A stretch of DNA of 6,237 nt from WRIS01 sp964345475 (GCA_964345475.1 CAYFQW010000037.1:1-6237); one strand, 5' to 3'. Positions 1-5,940 are shown, numbered from the stretch's first letter. A program made the numbers and translations. Notes: generated by a model not told the origin, from the sequence alone.

Positions 1-1
1 C

Positions 2-146
2 GTTTTGTCGTTTTGAAAAATGATTCTGCGACGGCTTTGTCCCAAGGGTTCCCAGACCTTGACACCGGATGGCTTATACCTTGCAGCTCAAGGCAGCGTT
101 GGAAGGCCCTTAACGTATACTGCGATCCCCGGTCGGAACTCAGCCG
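2..146 (-). pseudogene. IS3-family transposase (OrfB) fragment, cut by window edge
   Basis: Read on the minus strand from about 146 down to 2, one open frame gives SSDRGSQYTLRAFQRCLELQ, followed by GISHPVSRSGNPWDKAVAES and FFKTTK. This is the rve/DDE integrase core of IS3-family OrfB: the second catalytic Asp in SDRGSQY, and the catalytic Glu in the D-K-A-V-A-E-S-F-F motif (Glu codon at 24-26 on the minus strand). Only about 48 codons are visible. The 3' part lies beyond base 1. The 5' part is missing, because the frame stops at a palindromic junction with another transposase fragment in opposite orientation. The catalytic Glu is kept here, unlike in the plus-strand fragment. The two fragments differ clearly in sequence (SRSGNPWDKAVAESFF against PVGGKGTCYDNAVAKSWS), so they come from two different IS elements. 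No start codon belongs to this fragment. Confidence 0.8.
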
Positions 147-166
147 AATTCGGTTGAGTTCCGACC
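131..166. repeat. 36-bp near-perfect palindrome at the IS-IS junction
   Basis: Bases 131-148 are the reverse complement of 149-166 except for one pair (G143 opposite T154). The centre is CCGAATTCGG, which includes a GAATTC site. Each arm encodes I-R-L-S-S-D in the frame of the transposase fragment on its side. The dyad therefore arises because two homologous DDE-domain segments are joined head to head. It could extrude as a cruciform or fold as a hairpin in RNA. No T-run follows on either strand, so it is not a typical terminator. Confidence 0.85.
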
Positions 167-528
167 TCGGGAGCTAATATACCTCACATGAGTTTGCCCA
201 GTTCGCAGCCGGTATTGATGTTTGTTTGCCGGTTGGAGGAAAGGGAACCTGCTACGATAATGCGGTCGCAAAATCTTGGTCCGCCAGCCTTAAAAATGAG
301 AAATGCTATCGTTACAGTTATGCCATCAGAGCCGATGCGAAGGTAGCTGTCATCGAATATATCGAAGCTTTCTACAACAGAATGCGTCCGCACTCATCGA
401 TTGGAAGCCAGATACCTGCAGAGAAGATGGATAGCTTCTTGCAACGAATGGCTGAAGGTGCCGACAGAGAACGCGAGGTCAGTGAAGAGCTGATGAAATT
501 AATCGCGGCCCAATGTCCAAAAACTTGA
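148..528 (+). pseudogene. Inactivated IS3-family transposase OrfB, C-terminal part
   Basis: The frame starting near 148 reads IRLSSDLGS, a stop (TAA, 175-177), then YTSHEFAQFAAGIDVCLPVG and onward to a TGA at 526-528. It matches the C-terminal half of the IS3-family rve/DDE domain: degraded SDRGSQYTS, then GGKGTCYDNAVA, LKNEKCY, and the typical tail YNRMRPHSSIGSQIP. Three changes mark it as dead. The N-terminal half, including the first catalytic Asp, is missing. Where relatives have CAA in SDRGSQY there is TAA, and Arg is replaced by Leu. The catalytic Glu of DNAVAES is Lys (AAA, 271-273). An open stretch of about 100 codons can be called from TTG at 226, but it is only the tail of this frame. 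The stop codon lies inside the IS terminal repeat (514-532), which is common in compact IS3 elements. No OrfA is present. Confidence 0.85.
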
Positions 529-536
529 CACAGATC
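491..536 (+). repeat. IS right end, left copy of a 46-bp direct repeat
   Basis: This segment aligns without gaps to 6141-6186. The last 23 bases (514-536, starting tgtccaaaaacttgacaca) are identical, and I count five mismatches in the first 23. The 19-base core at 514-532 looks like the right terminal inverted repeat of an IS3-family element: it lies at the end of the orfB relic and contains the orfB stop codon. The matching left inverted repeat (tgtgtcaagtttttggaca) is not seen in the window. The core contains an outward-facing TTGACA (525-530), a perfect -35 hexamer, but no -10 at proper spacing follows. Confidence 0.75.
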
Positions 537-538
537 AG

Positions 539-1852
539 TCAGAGATCCATCTCGATGCGCAACGTGAGCATGGCTCCGGTGTCATAGGCCCTGCCTCCTG
601 GCTCATCTGTATCACACACGACATTAAAGCCTACTAAGCGCTGTGTGCCATCGGGCTTATCCTCGAATATCTGCACCACCGTCATCTCGTCGTCTTCGCT
701 TACTTCCTTGTGTCTTCCGGGGGTGACCTCCATGGTTCCTGCCGAAATGAAGAGCGTTCCGTCTACTGCGATGGTATTTGTGGGGATTGAACCTTTATAG
801 AGAGCATCTGCTGGAATCTCATTGCCTGCCAGTTCAGCAGCAATTGCTTTGCCCGCACAGGCACCCTGCACAGCTGCATTCTTCCAGACACCAACGATGC
901 GTTTCTCTCCTGAGATGAGCTCGGTTGCCTGTGCCACATCGCCGGCGGCATACACATCAGGATTGCTGGTACGCATGGAATCATCAACCAATAATGCCCG
1001 ATCGATTTCCAGCGAGCCCTCTTTGACGAAATCCAGATTGCTCTTAACGCCATGGGCAACAGCTATCTCGTCGAAGCGGCCCCCGTCACCGGTTGAGAAG
1101 GTGACCTCCAACTCGCGCCCAAGGGGATGCGCCTCATCTTCGATAAGCTTGACCGATGCAATCGTCTGTCCAAGGAGGAGGGTCACGCCCTTCTCCTCAA
1201 GGCCTTTCTCAAAGCGCTTCGCAGCTTCGGGCAGTGCATTGAAGTCCAGCACGTGTGGGTTCATCCCAACAAGTGTCGTATCCACACCATGTGCCAGGCA
1301 TGCTTCCAGAGTCTTCAAGGCCACCATTGAGGCACCGCTGATCAATACTCGCTTGCATCCTGGGTTCGCGATAGCAGCCTTGAGACGCTCAGCATCATCC
1401 ATAGTCCTGAGCACGATGGGCTCGTGACCGGGCACAGAGGGAAAGCCCCAGCAAGCTGGTGAAGCGCCGGCAGCGATTATGCACTTCGTGTATTTATAGT
1501 CCCCTGAATCGGTGCTGATGCAGTGTGCTTCTGGATCCAATCCGACAACAGGGCACTCGCTGATAACCTCGGCACCCAAGCTATCCAGCTCTTCGGCGTT
1601 CCAGGGGAAGCACTCCTCATAGGACTTCACACCGGCTGCGTAATACGAAGTGAGGATGGGGCTATAAGGCAAAGTCGGCGTGTTGGAGAATATAAGGATC
1701 TTGCCCTCGTATCCGGCATTCCTGAGCGCTATAAGCGCATTCACACCTGCGGTTCCATAGCCGATGATGGCAACGGTTTCTTCTGTCGGGCTTGTTTCTG
1801 CTGCAGCTTTCTCTTCTGAGATTATTTTTGTAGCTGTTATCTGCTGATTCAT
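539..1852 (-). CDS. FAD-dependent pyridine nucleotide-disulfide oxidoreductase-like protein
   Basis: A 437-residue flavoprotein, probably cytoplasmic. After a polar, Glu-rich leader (residues 1-25) comes an FAD-binding Rossmann fold with VAIIGYGTAGVNAL (GxGxxG at 31-36), a conserved TxxxIIAAGA region near 122-130, and the second FAD motif TSNPDVYAAGDVAQ (295-308). This order is that of the Pyr_redox_2 group (rubredoxin reductase, NADH oxidase, CoA-disulfide reductase types). The second Rossmann motif, where NAD(P)H would bind, reads SGASMVAL (172-179) in place of GGGxxGxE. NAD(P)H use is therefore uncertain. No redox-active CxxxxC is seen. ATG at 1852 is chosen because GAGGGA (1858-1863) sits five bases upstream. 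The gene follows the Fe-S protein gene by 16 bases, so the two are probably cotranscribed and may exchange electrons. Its stop is 6 bases from an IS end, and I see no terminator after it. The exact substrate is unknown. Confidence 0.9.
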   Translation of the reverse strand: MNQQITATKIISEEKAAAETSPTEETVAIIGYGTAGVNALIALRNAGYEGKILIFSNTPTLPYSPILTSYYAAGVKSYEECFPWNAEELDSLGAEVISECPVVGLDPEAHCISTDSGDYKYTKCIIAAGASPACWGFPSVPGHEPIVLRTMDDAERLKAAIANPGCKRVLISGASMVALKTLEACLAHGVDTTLVGMNPHVLDFNALPEAAKRFEKGLEEKGVTLLLGQTIASVKLIEDEAHPLGRELEVTFSTGDGGRFDEIAVAHGVKSNLDFVKEGSLEIDRALLVDDSMRTSNPDVYAAGDVAQATELISGEKRIVGVWKNAAVQGACAGKAIAAELAGNEIPADALYKGSIPTNTIAVDGTLFISAGTMEVTPGRHKEVSEDDEMTVVQIFEDKPDGTQRLVGFNVVCDTDEPGGRAYDTGAMLTLRIEMDL

Positions 1853-1868
1853 CGTATTCCCTCACATC

Positions 1869-3068
1869 CTACGCAAACACATGTGCGAGCCACTCGCCGT
1901 ACTCGCCGGTCCACATACCGCCCAACTGGCTGAACACGGTATCCCAGTCGAACTGGTGCTCGAAGAGCAGCTCCGCGTAGTGCTTGTTGTTGATATCGCG
2001 TGGATTGCCCATAAGATAGTACGCGTAGGTATAGGTACAGGTGGGACACATCGAGATAAGCGTTGAACCGTCAGAAACAGGATCGAGCTTGCTTTCAGCT
2101 TGCTGCGTTTGGCTGTTGGGGTCGAAGGCATTTACGGCACCACCGGCGCCACAGCACCCTTTCATCACCGTAGGAGTGCCAGGGTCGATGCCCAGGACAT
2201 CACAGGTCTCTTCCAAGTATATGCCATCTCGATCCTGACAGGCTTTCGTGAGGCAGAGGGGCGTATCCGGGAGTTCGCGTTTAGCAGCGAAGTCGTGCTC
2301 TGCAAGGAATTTCGAGAGGCTTACGGTCTCGATATCAGAACCGTTACGTTTGAGCGTGGCCTTCATCTCGTTTGCACAGCCAGGACATACGCATACCAAC
2401 TTCTTGGCCCCCGAGCTTTCCAGCCCACTGGCGATGCTATCGCAGAGAGCCTCTGCACGGTCATAGAAACCAGCGCTTCTCAGAGGTGAGCCGCAGCAGG
2501 CATCGACCATGGTGGCCTTTCCGCCCAGCTCCTCTATGGCTGTGAATATCTCGCGTGTCAACTCGGGGCCATATGCTGCCATCGAGCATCCGGGAAAGAA
2601 TGCCACCTCGCAATCGGTTGCAGCAGTGTGTCCTTCGGTGGCCACATGGCGCGTGAGGTCCGTGAAATTAATGCCATGTATGGCACGATAGGCCGTGAAG
2701 ATGTCCCATTCCTGATCAACCTGCACATCCGTCCAGGTGTCGCGTGGTATAAGCCCCAGGTTTTGGAAGTCGACGCGTGCGCTATAGATGAGCTTGCATA
2801 CGTCATTATGGGCAAAACAGGTGTTTTCACAAGAGGTGCAGAAGAAGCAGCCGCGGACCGCCTGCATCAGCTGAGGGTTGCTCGCAATGCGCTTATAGAG
2901 TTCTTCAGTTGACGTGGCACCTCGTTCGGCCTTAAGCATAGCCTTGGCGATCTCGCCCAGTGTCATACCTGCTGAAGTTAATGAGGTACAGGCATCCGTG
3001 CAGTCGCCACATTGTGTGCACTGCCCCGCAAACTCCCAATATACATCGGAGTGATCCAATAAACCCAT
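1869..3068 (-). CDS. (Fe-S)-binding protein with two CCG domains (GlpC/HdrD-like)
   Basis: A 399-residue protein rich in cysteine, with no signal peptide or membrane segment. The N-terminus carries two ferredoxin-type CxxCxxCxxxC motifs (Cys17/20/23/27 and Cys74/77/80/84), each able to hold a [4Fe-4S] cluster. Two CCG domains follow: Cys161, Cys191-Cys192, Cys228xxCys231, then Cys277, Cys305-Cys306, Cys341xxCys344. In the known family (heterodisulfide reductase HdrB/HdrD, GlpC, LutA, glycolate oxidase GlcF), such Cys sets bind Fe-S clusters at the site where electrons meet a disulfide, quinone or flavoprotein partner. The order ferredoxin module then two CCG domains resembles GlpC and HdrD. 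The start ATG has AAGGAG at 3074-3079, five bases upstream. It is the first gene of a two-gene operon with the FAD oxidoreductase. I infer an electron-transfer subunit; the physiological substrate cannot be told from the sequence. No frameshift or missing Cys was seen. Confidence 0.9.
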   Translation of the reverse strand: MGLLDHSDVYWEFAGQCTQCGDCTDACTSLTSAGMTLGEIAKAMLKAERGATSTEELYKRIASNPQLMQAVRGCFFCTSCENTCFAHNDVCKLIYSARVDFQNLGLIPRDTWTDVQVDQEWDIFTAYRAIHGINFTDLTRHVATEGHTAATDCEVAFFPGCSMAAYGPELTREIFTAIEELGGKATMVDACCGSPLRSAGFYDRAEALCDSIASGLESSGAKKLVCVCPGCANEMKATLKRNGSDIETVSLSKFLAEHDFAAKRELPDTPLCLTKACQDRDGIYLEETCDVLGIDPGTPTVMKGCCGAGGAVNAFDPNSQTQQAESKLDPVSDGSTLISMCPTCTYTYAYYLMGNPRDINNKHYAELLFEHQFDWDTVFSQLGGMWTGEYGEWLAHVFA

Positions 3069-3162
3069 AGTGTCTCCTTGTATCGTTGTTCTTGTCTCCT
3101 CCTAGAGACTTTCTGTATTTTCAGTACCGCCAGCGAGCTGAAGGCTATTTTTGCAAGTAATC

Positions 3163-3168
3163 ATTATA
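3163..3168 (-). promoter_or_regulatory. Candidate -10 box of the Fe-S/FAD operon
   Basis: The minus strand has a perfect TATAAT about 95 bases upstream of the Fe-S protein start codon. The hexamer at 17-bp spacing upstream (3186-3191) reads ACGTTC, a poor -35. A good -10 with a poor -35 would suit an activator-dependent promoter, and a perfect dyad lies just upstream at 3194-3214. The predicted leader of about 85-90 bases contains an extra AGGAGGAGA without a start codon, well before the real ribosome binding site. Confidence 0.45.
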
Positions 3169-3193
3169 TCCATTTATCGTGAGCAGAACGTGA

Positions 3194-3214
3194 ACCGCAT
3201 CGTAACGATGCGGT
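3194..3214. promoter_or_regulatory. Perfect 9-3-9 dyad, possible activator site
   Basis: ACCGCATCG, a TAA spacer and CGATGCGGT form a perfect inverted repeat. It sits directly upstream of the weak -35 region of the redox operon promoter, centred about 48 bases before the estimated start of transcription. No T-run follows on either strand, so it is not a canonical terminator. Placement suggests an operator for a dimeric regulator. No regulator gene is present in the window. Confidence 0.4.
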
Positions 3215-3424
3215 GATCTTGTTGCGGATCCAGTATCTGATACCATCAACCGCCTATTTGATACAGTGCCAGTCATCAGTTCCTTTTTTGATGGATATGT
3301 CCGGAACAGGCTCGTATCCACTGCCCACTGATTCTACAACACTTGATGCAGGTATGGGACCTTCTCCCCAAAGATCGGGATTTTACGGCTTGCCTTAGGA
3401 AGAGGAACGGCCGCTGTTGCAACG

Positions 3425-3460
3425 AAATTTCCCCACATCATAATTGTGTGGGGAAATTTT
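3425..3460 (-). terminator. Strong intrinsic terminator after the GPH transporter
   Basis: A perfect 13-bp stem (3425-3437 with 3447-3459) surrounds a 9-base loop. The stem has a CCCCACA core and an A/T-rich outer part that supplies the T-run. It lies about 55 bases beyond the transporter stop codon, in the direction of transcription. A T-rich tail is present on both strands, so it could also act on plus-strand transcripts. It separates the transporter from the redox operon, which therefore needs its own promoter. Confidence 0.85.
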
Positions 3461-3515
3461 AAGGAGGGATCTGTATATGTAGAAACTACCGGCAATGACG
3501 CCTATGGCTTAGTCC

Positions 3516-4871
3516 TTAAGACTGAGCTTTTGCGCTTGCTTCTTCAATTTCCTTGTTCATCTTGGGAATGTCAGCATCCTTGATACGGAACAAGAATACC
3601 AACGGAATCAACGACGCAACAAGCAGTATGATGGGAAGCAGGAAGTACATCTGGCCAATACCGGCCTGCGCAGTAGCATCAAATACAGTTGCGGTGGCAT
3701 CATAGGCAACGAATGCGAGGAAAGCGGGCAAGATAACCGCACGAAGCGTAACGCCAAGTTTAACGGCTACGGTCATAATTGACATTGTTACACCAACGGT
3801 ATTGACGCCAGTCTTCCAATGGCTCCACGTTGCACACATGGAGTACAGGTTTACAGACAGCCCATACGCAAGACCGAAGAAAACCTGAGAGACGAACAGA
3901 ATAACGTTAAGCAAAATGTAGCCGGGGTTCAAGAAGTAGGCAATGACCCACAAAATAAGCCAGCCACTCACGCCAACAATCGTTGTCATCTTGGTGCCGA
4001 GCCTCTTAGTCACACGAGACGAAATAAAGGAACCTACGAAGCAGCCCAAATAGAACATCATCAGTATAGTGCCTGCAGCTCCCGCATCGCCAATGACTAC
4101 CTTTGCATAGTAAGCCGTGCCAGCAGCAACGGTGTAAAACGCAATCAGACGAAGAATATCGTGCAGAACAACACCAATGAGGTTAGGGTTGGTAACAATA
4201 TTCTTACCCATAGCCTTAAGCGAGATACTCTTGCCCTCAGACTTCGTTTCCGTATCATAGCCAGTGGTTGCCCAATAACTGATAGCCATACAAGCAATGT
4301 AGATTAACGACACAATGGCAGCGCATAAGGTATAGGCTCCTACACCAGAAAAAACGGCAGCTAAAGCAGCGGTAACCCAAGGAACGAGCTTCGAAGCCGC
4401 AACGCGACCCAAAGAAGCACCTGCACCCAAACGTCCCGATAGGAACGAGCGCTCGCCAGGGTCATCGGTTAACACGTTAGTCATACTACGGATGCTCGCA
4501 TAGGTAACATTCCAGAAGAAGTGGCTGATGATATAGCCAATGGCAATAATAATGCCAGCCATCACATCGCCACCGATTTTAGTAAACGAAAGAACGAAGA
4601 ATACCATTGCCGCAGTAGGAGCGACAATCAGCCACGGACGATACTTACCATTCTTAAAATGAAACTTGTCAATAAAAACACCGGCTATCAACGCTGAAAC
4701 AGTGTCAACAAGCGAAGCTCCTGCGGCAATAATGCCGGAAATTGCAAGCGGCAACTGAGCAACATCGGTGAGGAAGAACAGGAAGAAGGCCGTTTCCAAT
4801 GTTGCCGTAATGGAAAACCCAATTTCTGAAATGCCCCAAACTGCTTTAATTTTTGAATTAATTCCCTTCAC
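3516..4871 (-). CDS. GPH/MFS_2-family transporter (sugar or organic-solute symporter-like)
   Basis: A 451-residue integral membrane protein with about twelve hydrophobic segments, the usual size and topology of the glycoside-pentoside-hexuronide (GPH, MelB/XylP-like) family. Family hallmarks are IDKFHFKNGKYRPWL after helix 2 (residues 67-81), which matches the D-x-T-x-S-R-x-G-x-x-R-P-W signature, and TDDPGERSFLSG near 135-146. The helix-2 cation-site region reads LVDTVSALIAG: Asp56 aligns with MelB Asp55, but the second Asp (MelB Asp59, normally followed by Pro) is Ala60. Coupling may therefore differ from melibiose permease. The C-terminal 20 residues are charged and cytoplasmic. The start is GTG at 4871, with AGGAGG at 4877-4882 five bases upstream. 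It is monocistronic: the terminator is at 3425-3460, and 381 bases lie between it and mntP. No glycosidase or catabolic gene is adjacent, so the substrate is unknown. Base composition looks more AT-rich than in mntP. Confidence 0.88.
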   Translation of the reverse strand: MKGINSKIKAVWGISEIGFSITATLETAFFLFFLTDVAQLPLAISGIIAAGASLVDTVSALIAGVFIDKFHFKNGKYRPWLIVAPTAAMVFFVLSFTKIGGDVMAGIIIAIGYIISHFFWNVTYASIRSMTNVLTDDPGERSFLSGRLGAGASLGRVAASKLVPWVTAALAAVFSGVGAYTLCAAIVSLIYIACMAISYWATTGYDTETKSEGKSISLKAMGKNIVTNPNLIGVVLHDILRLIAFYTVAAGTAYYAKVVIGDAGAAGTILMMFYLGCFVGSFISSRVTKRLGTKMTTIVGVSGWLILWVIAYFLNPGYILLNVILFVSQVFFGLAYGLSVNLYSMCATWSHWKTGVNTVGVTMSIMTVAVKLGVTLRAVILPAFLAFVAYDATATVFDATAQAGIGQMYFLLPIILLVASLIPLVFLFRIKDADIPKMNKEIEEASAKAQS

Positions 4872-4876
4872 TACAT

Positions 4877-5252
4877 CCTCCTAGGTTCGCATCAGAAAAC
4901 ATGACCGCTTCCCCTCTTTTTGAAACTATCCCGACATAACGCGCTCCAAAAGAGCAACTACAAACTCTTAAGAACATCTACATTTTTCATGAATGAGAAT
5001 GCAAAGTCATTGGACACAATGACAAACAGGGCAACACATGGATTGGCCAATATGCACAAAGACAGCGACTTATTGCGGCATAGCTAGTACATAGCCGCCG
5101 AGACCATGAGAACCACCATCTGTATGCTTGGTGCCCTCAAAACTTGCCGCTGACACCGCAGGGGCAGGGAGAGTTGGAAGACCCTACAGCCGAAAACAGA
5201 CGTTCCTTTCAGGCTCCTTGCCCTCGAGGTGTTCCCCGAGTTGGCACAGTAC
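4877..5252. other. Intergenic region between mntP and the transporter
   Basis: It holds the transporter ribosome binding site (AGGAGG, 4877-4882), the dyad at 5006-5023 and a few weak hairpins. One is CTCGGGG/CCTCGAG just after the mntP stop (about 5223-5238). Another is GCGGC/GCCGC at about 5074-5097. Neither is followed by a T-run, so no clear mntP terminator is visible. I see no convincing gene. A minus-strand frame that starts inside the mntP 3' end at TTG 5281 and stops at 5084 is unlikely to be real. A further short minus-strand stretch reading ASFEGTKHTDGGSHGLGGYV has no supported start. Confidence 0.5.
5006..5023. promoter_or_regulatory. Perfect 7-4-7 dyad upstream of the transporter
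   Basis: GTCATTG, GACA, CAATGAC form a perfect inverted repeat about 135 bases upstream of the transporter start codon. On the minus strand the left arm overlaps TTGTCA, a 5-of-6 match to the -35 consensus. A weak -10 (CATTCT) follows at 18-bp spacing, so a bound regulator could block this promoter. The promoter assignment is weak; the dyad itself is plain in the sequence. Confidence 0.4.
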
Positions 5253-5831
5253 CTAAAAGGCGATAACTCCCAGGTGCTCAAGCAAAATTTTCAGGCCGAT
5301 TAAAATAAGGACGATGCCTCCTACGACAGTTGCCACCTTTCCGTAGCGCGCGCCGAAGCGGTGGCCCACCGCCACGCCGACAAGCGACAAGGCAAACGTG
5401 GTTACCCCAATAAGTACCGCTGATGGCACAATATCCACGCGCAAAAACGCAAACGTAATACCCACCGCCAAAGCGTCAATGCTGGTAGCTATCGCCAGCA
5501 TGGTGAGCTCGCGCAAGCCAAGGCGCGTATCGGCTGAACACGCTCCGCATGTTTCGTCGCCGTGAAACGAATCCCACAGCATCTTGCCGCCAATAAACGC
5601 CAACAGCGCAAACGCAATCCAGTGGTCGACCGGAGTGATAAAATGCTCAAACCGCGTACCCAGCGCCCAACCCACCAGCGGCATAAGCGCCTGAAAGCCC
5701 CCGAAAAACAGTGCAATTACCACCGCTTGGCGCACGTTGAGACGCTTCATGCCAAGACCCTTGCAGATAGCCACCGCAAACGCATCCATCGACAGTCCCA
5801 CGGCAATCAAAAACAGTTCTGCAACCCCCAT
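5253..5831 (-). CDS. mntP: Putative manganese efflux pump MntP
   Basis: A 192-residue protein with six hydrophobic segments (about 4-24, 36-56, 67-86, 107-128, 133-154, 166-186), the normal size of MntP. It exports Mn2+ across the inner membrane and protects against manganese excess. Family hallmarks are the two halves of an inverted-repeat fold, LSMDAFAVAI (Asp16) and ATSIDALAVG (Asp119). Between them come GxxxxxxPLxGW (45-55), VDHWIAF (Asp69) and FIGGKMLWDSF (79-89). The cytoplasmic loop carries a CxxC (Cys95, Cys98). A longer frame opens upstream at 5939, but it would start inside the riboswitch and run through the terminator. I choose ATG 5831 because GAGAGG (5838-5843) lies six bases upstream and known MntPs begin here. 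Regulation is by the manganese riboswitch and terminator directly upstream. It appears monocistronic, although no strong terminator follows the stop codon. Confidence 0.93.
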   Translation of the reverse strand: MGVAELFLIAVGLSMDAFAVAICKGLGMKRLNVRQAVVIALFFGGFQALMPLVGWALGTRFEHFITPVDHWIAFALLAFIGGKMLWDSFHGDETCGACSADTRLGLRELTMLAIATSIDALAVGITFAFLRVDIVPSAVLIGVTTFALSLVGVAVGHRFGARYGKVATVVGGIVLILIGLKILLEHLGVIAF

Positions 5832-5885
5832 GGTATTCCTCTCGTCTGCGCGCAGCAAACCCACGCGCCCTCTCTCGTCATACGT

Positions 5886-5907
5886 AAAAACCGGCGAGTA
5901 CGCCGGT
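5886..5907 (-). terminator. Intrinsic terminator (attenuator) in the mntP leader
   Basis: On the minus strand ACCGGCG, a TACT loop and CGCCGGT form a perfect 7-bp GC-rich stem, followed by a run of T. It lies between the riboswitch aptamer and the mntP ribosome binding site. This is the expected position for an expression platform: with manganese bound, the terminator should be prevented and mntP transcribed. The direction of the switch is from family knowledge, not seen directly. Confidence 0.85.
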
Positions 5908-5940
5908 ATGCGGAAAGCACGGTGCGACGGCTGCGCCACA

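Larger units (their letters stand above)
3145..3420. other. Intergenic stretch with short open frames, possible gene relic
   Basis: The 447 bases between the transporter and the Fe-S gene hold the terminator, the dyad and the promoter, plus unexplained short open frames. On the minus strand a frame broken by one stop (3334-3336) runs from about 3418 to a TAG at 3145-3147. Its last part includes RRLMVSDTGSATRSPHRYDA and ends DYLQK. On the plus strand, 3206-3331 is open and reads DLVADPVSDTINRLFDTVPV, then ISSFFDGYVRNRL. From 3213 on the plus strand, a further frame of 61 codons starts at GTG without a good ribosome binding site. I recognise none of these. They overlap each other, so at most one is a true relic, and the whole stretch may be non-coding. 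GTATC-T-GATAC at 3233-3243 is a small additional dyad. Confidence 0.2.

Noticed and set aside
822..1427. Plus-strand open frame of 201 codons inside the flavoprotein gene
   Set aside because: It lies wholly antisense to a well-supported oxidoreductase. Its composition is rich in Ser, Ala and Arg with no recognisable domain, as expected for a shadow frame.
2100..2489. Plus-strand open frame of 129 codons within the Fe-S protein gene
   Set aside because: Antisense to a gene with complete cysteine motifs; no family resemblance and no ribosome binding site.
3194..3214. Dyad as an intrinsic terminator
   Set aside because: The stem is good, but no T-run follows on either strand. A regulatory site fits better.
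3819..4307. Plus-strand open frame of 162 codons inside the transporter gene
   Set aside because: Antisense to a clear twelve-helix membrane protein. The translation is polar and low in recognisable motifs, so it is a shadow.
5084..5281. 65-codon minus-strand frame overlapping the mntP 3' end
   Set aside because: It starts at TTG within mntP without a clear ribosome binding site and shows no recognisable motif.
5832..5939. N-terminal extension of MntP by 36 residues
   Set aside because: It would start inside the riboswitch and cross the attenuator. Known MntP proteins begin with a short hydrophobic segment ending in SMDAF, which fits ATG 5831 with its own Shine-Dalgarno.
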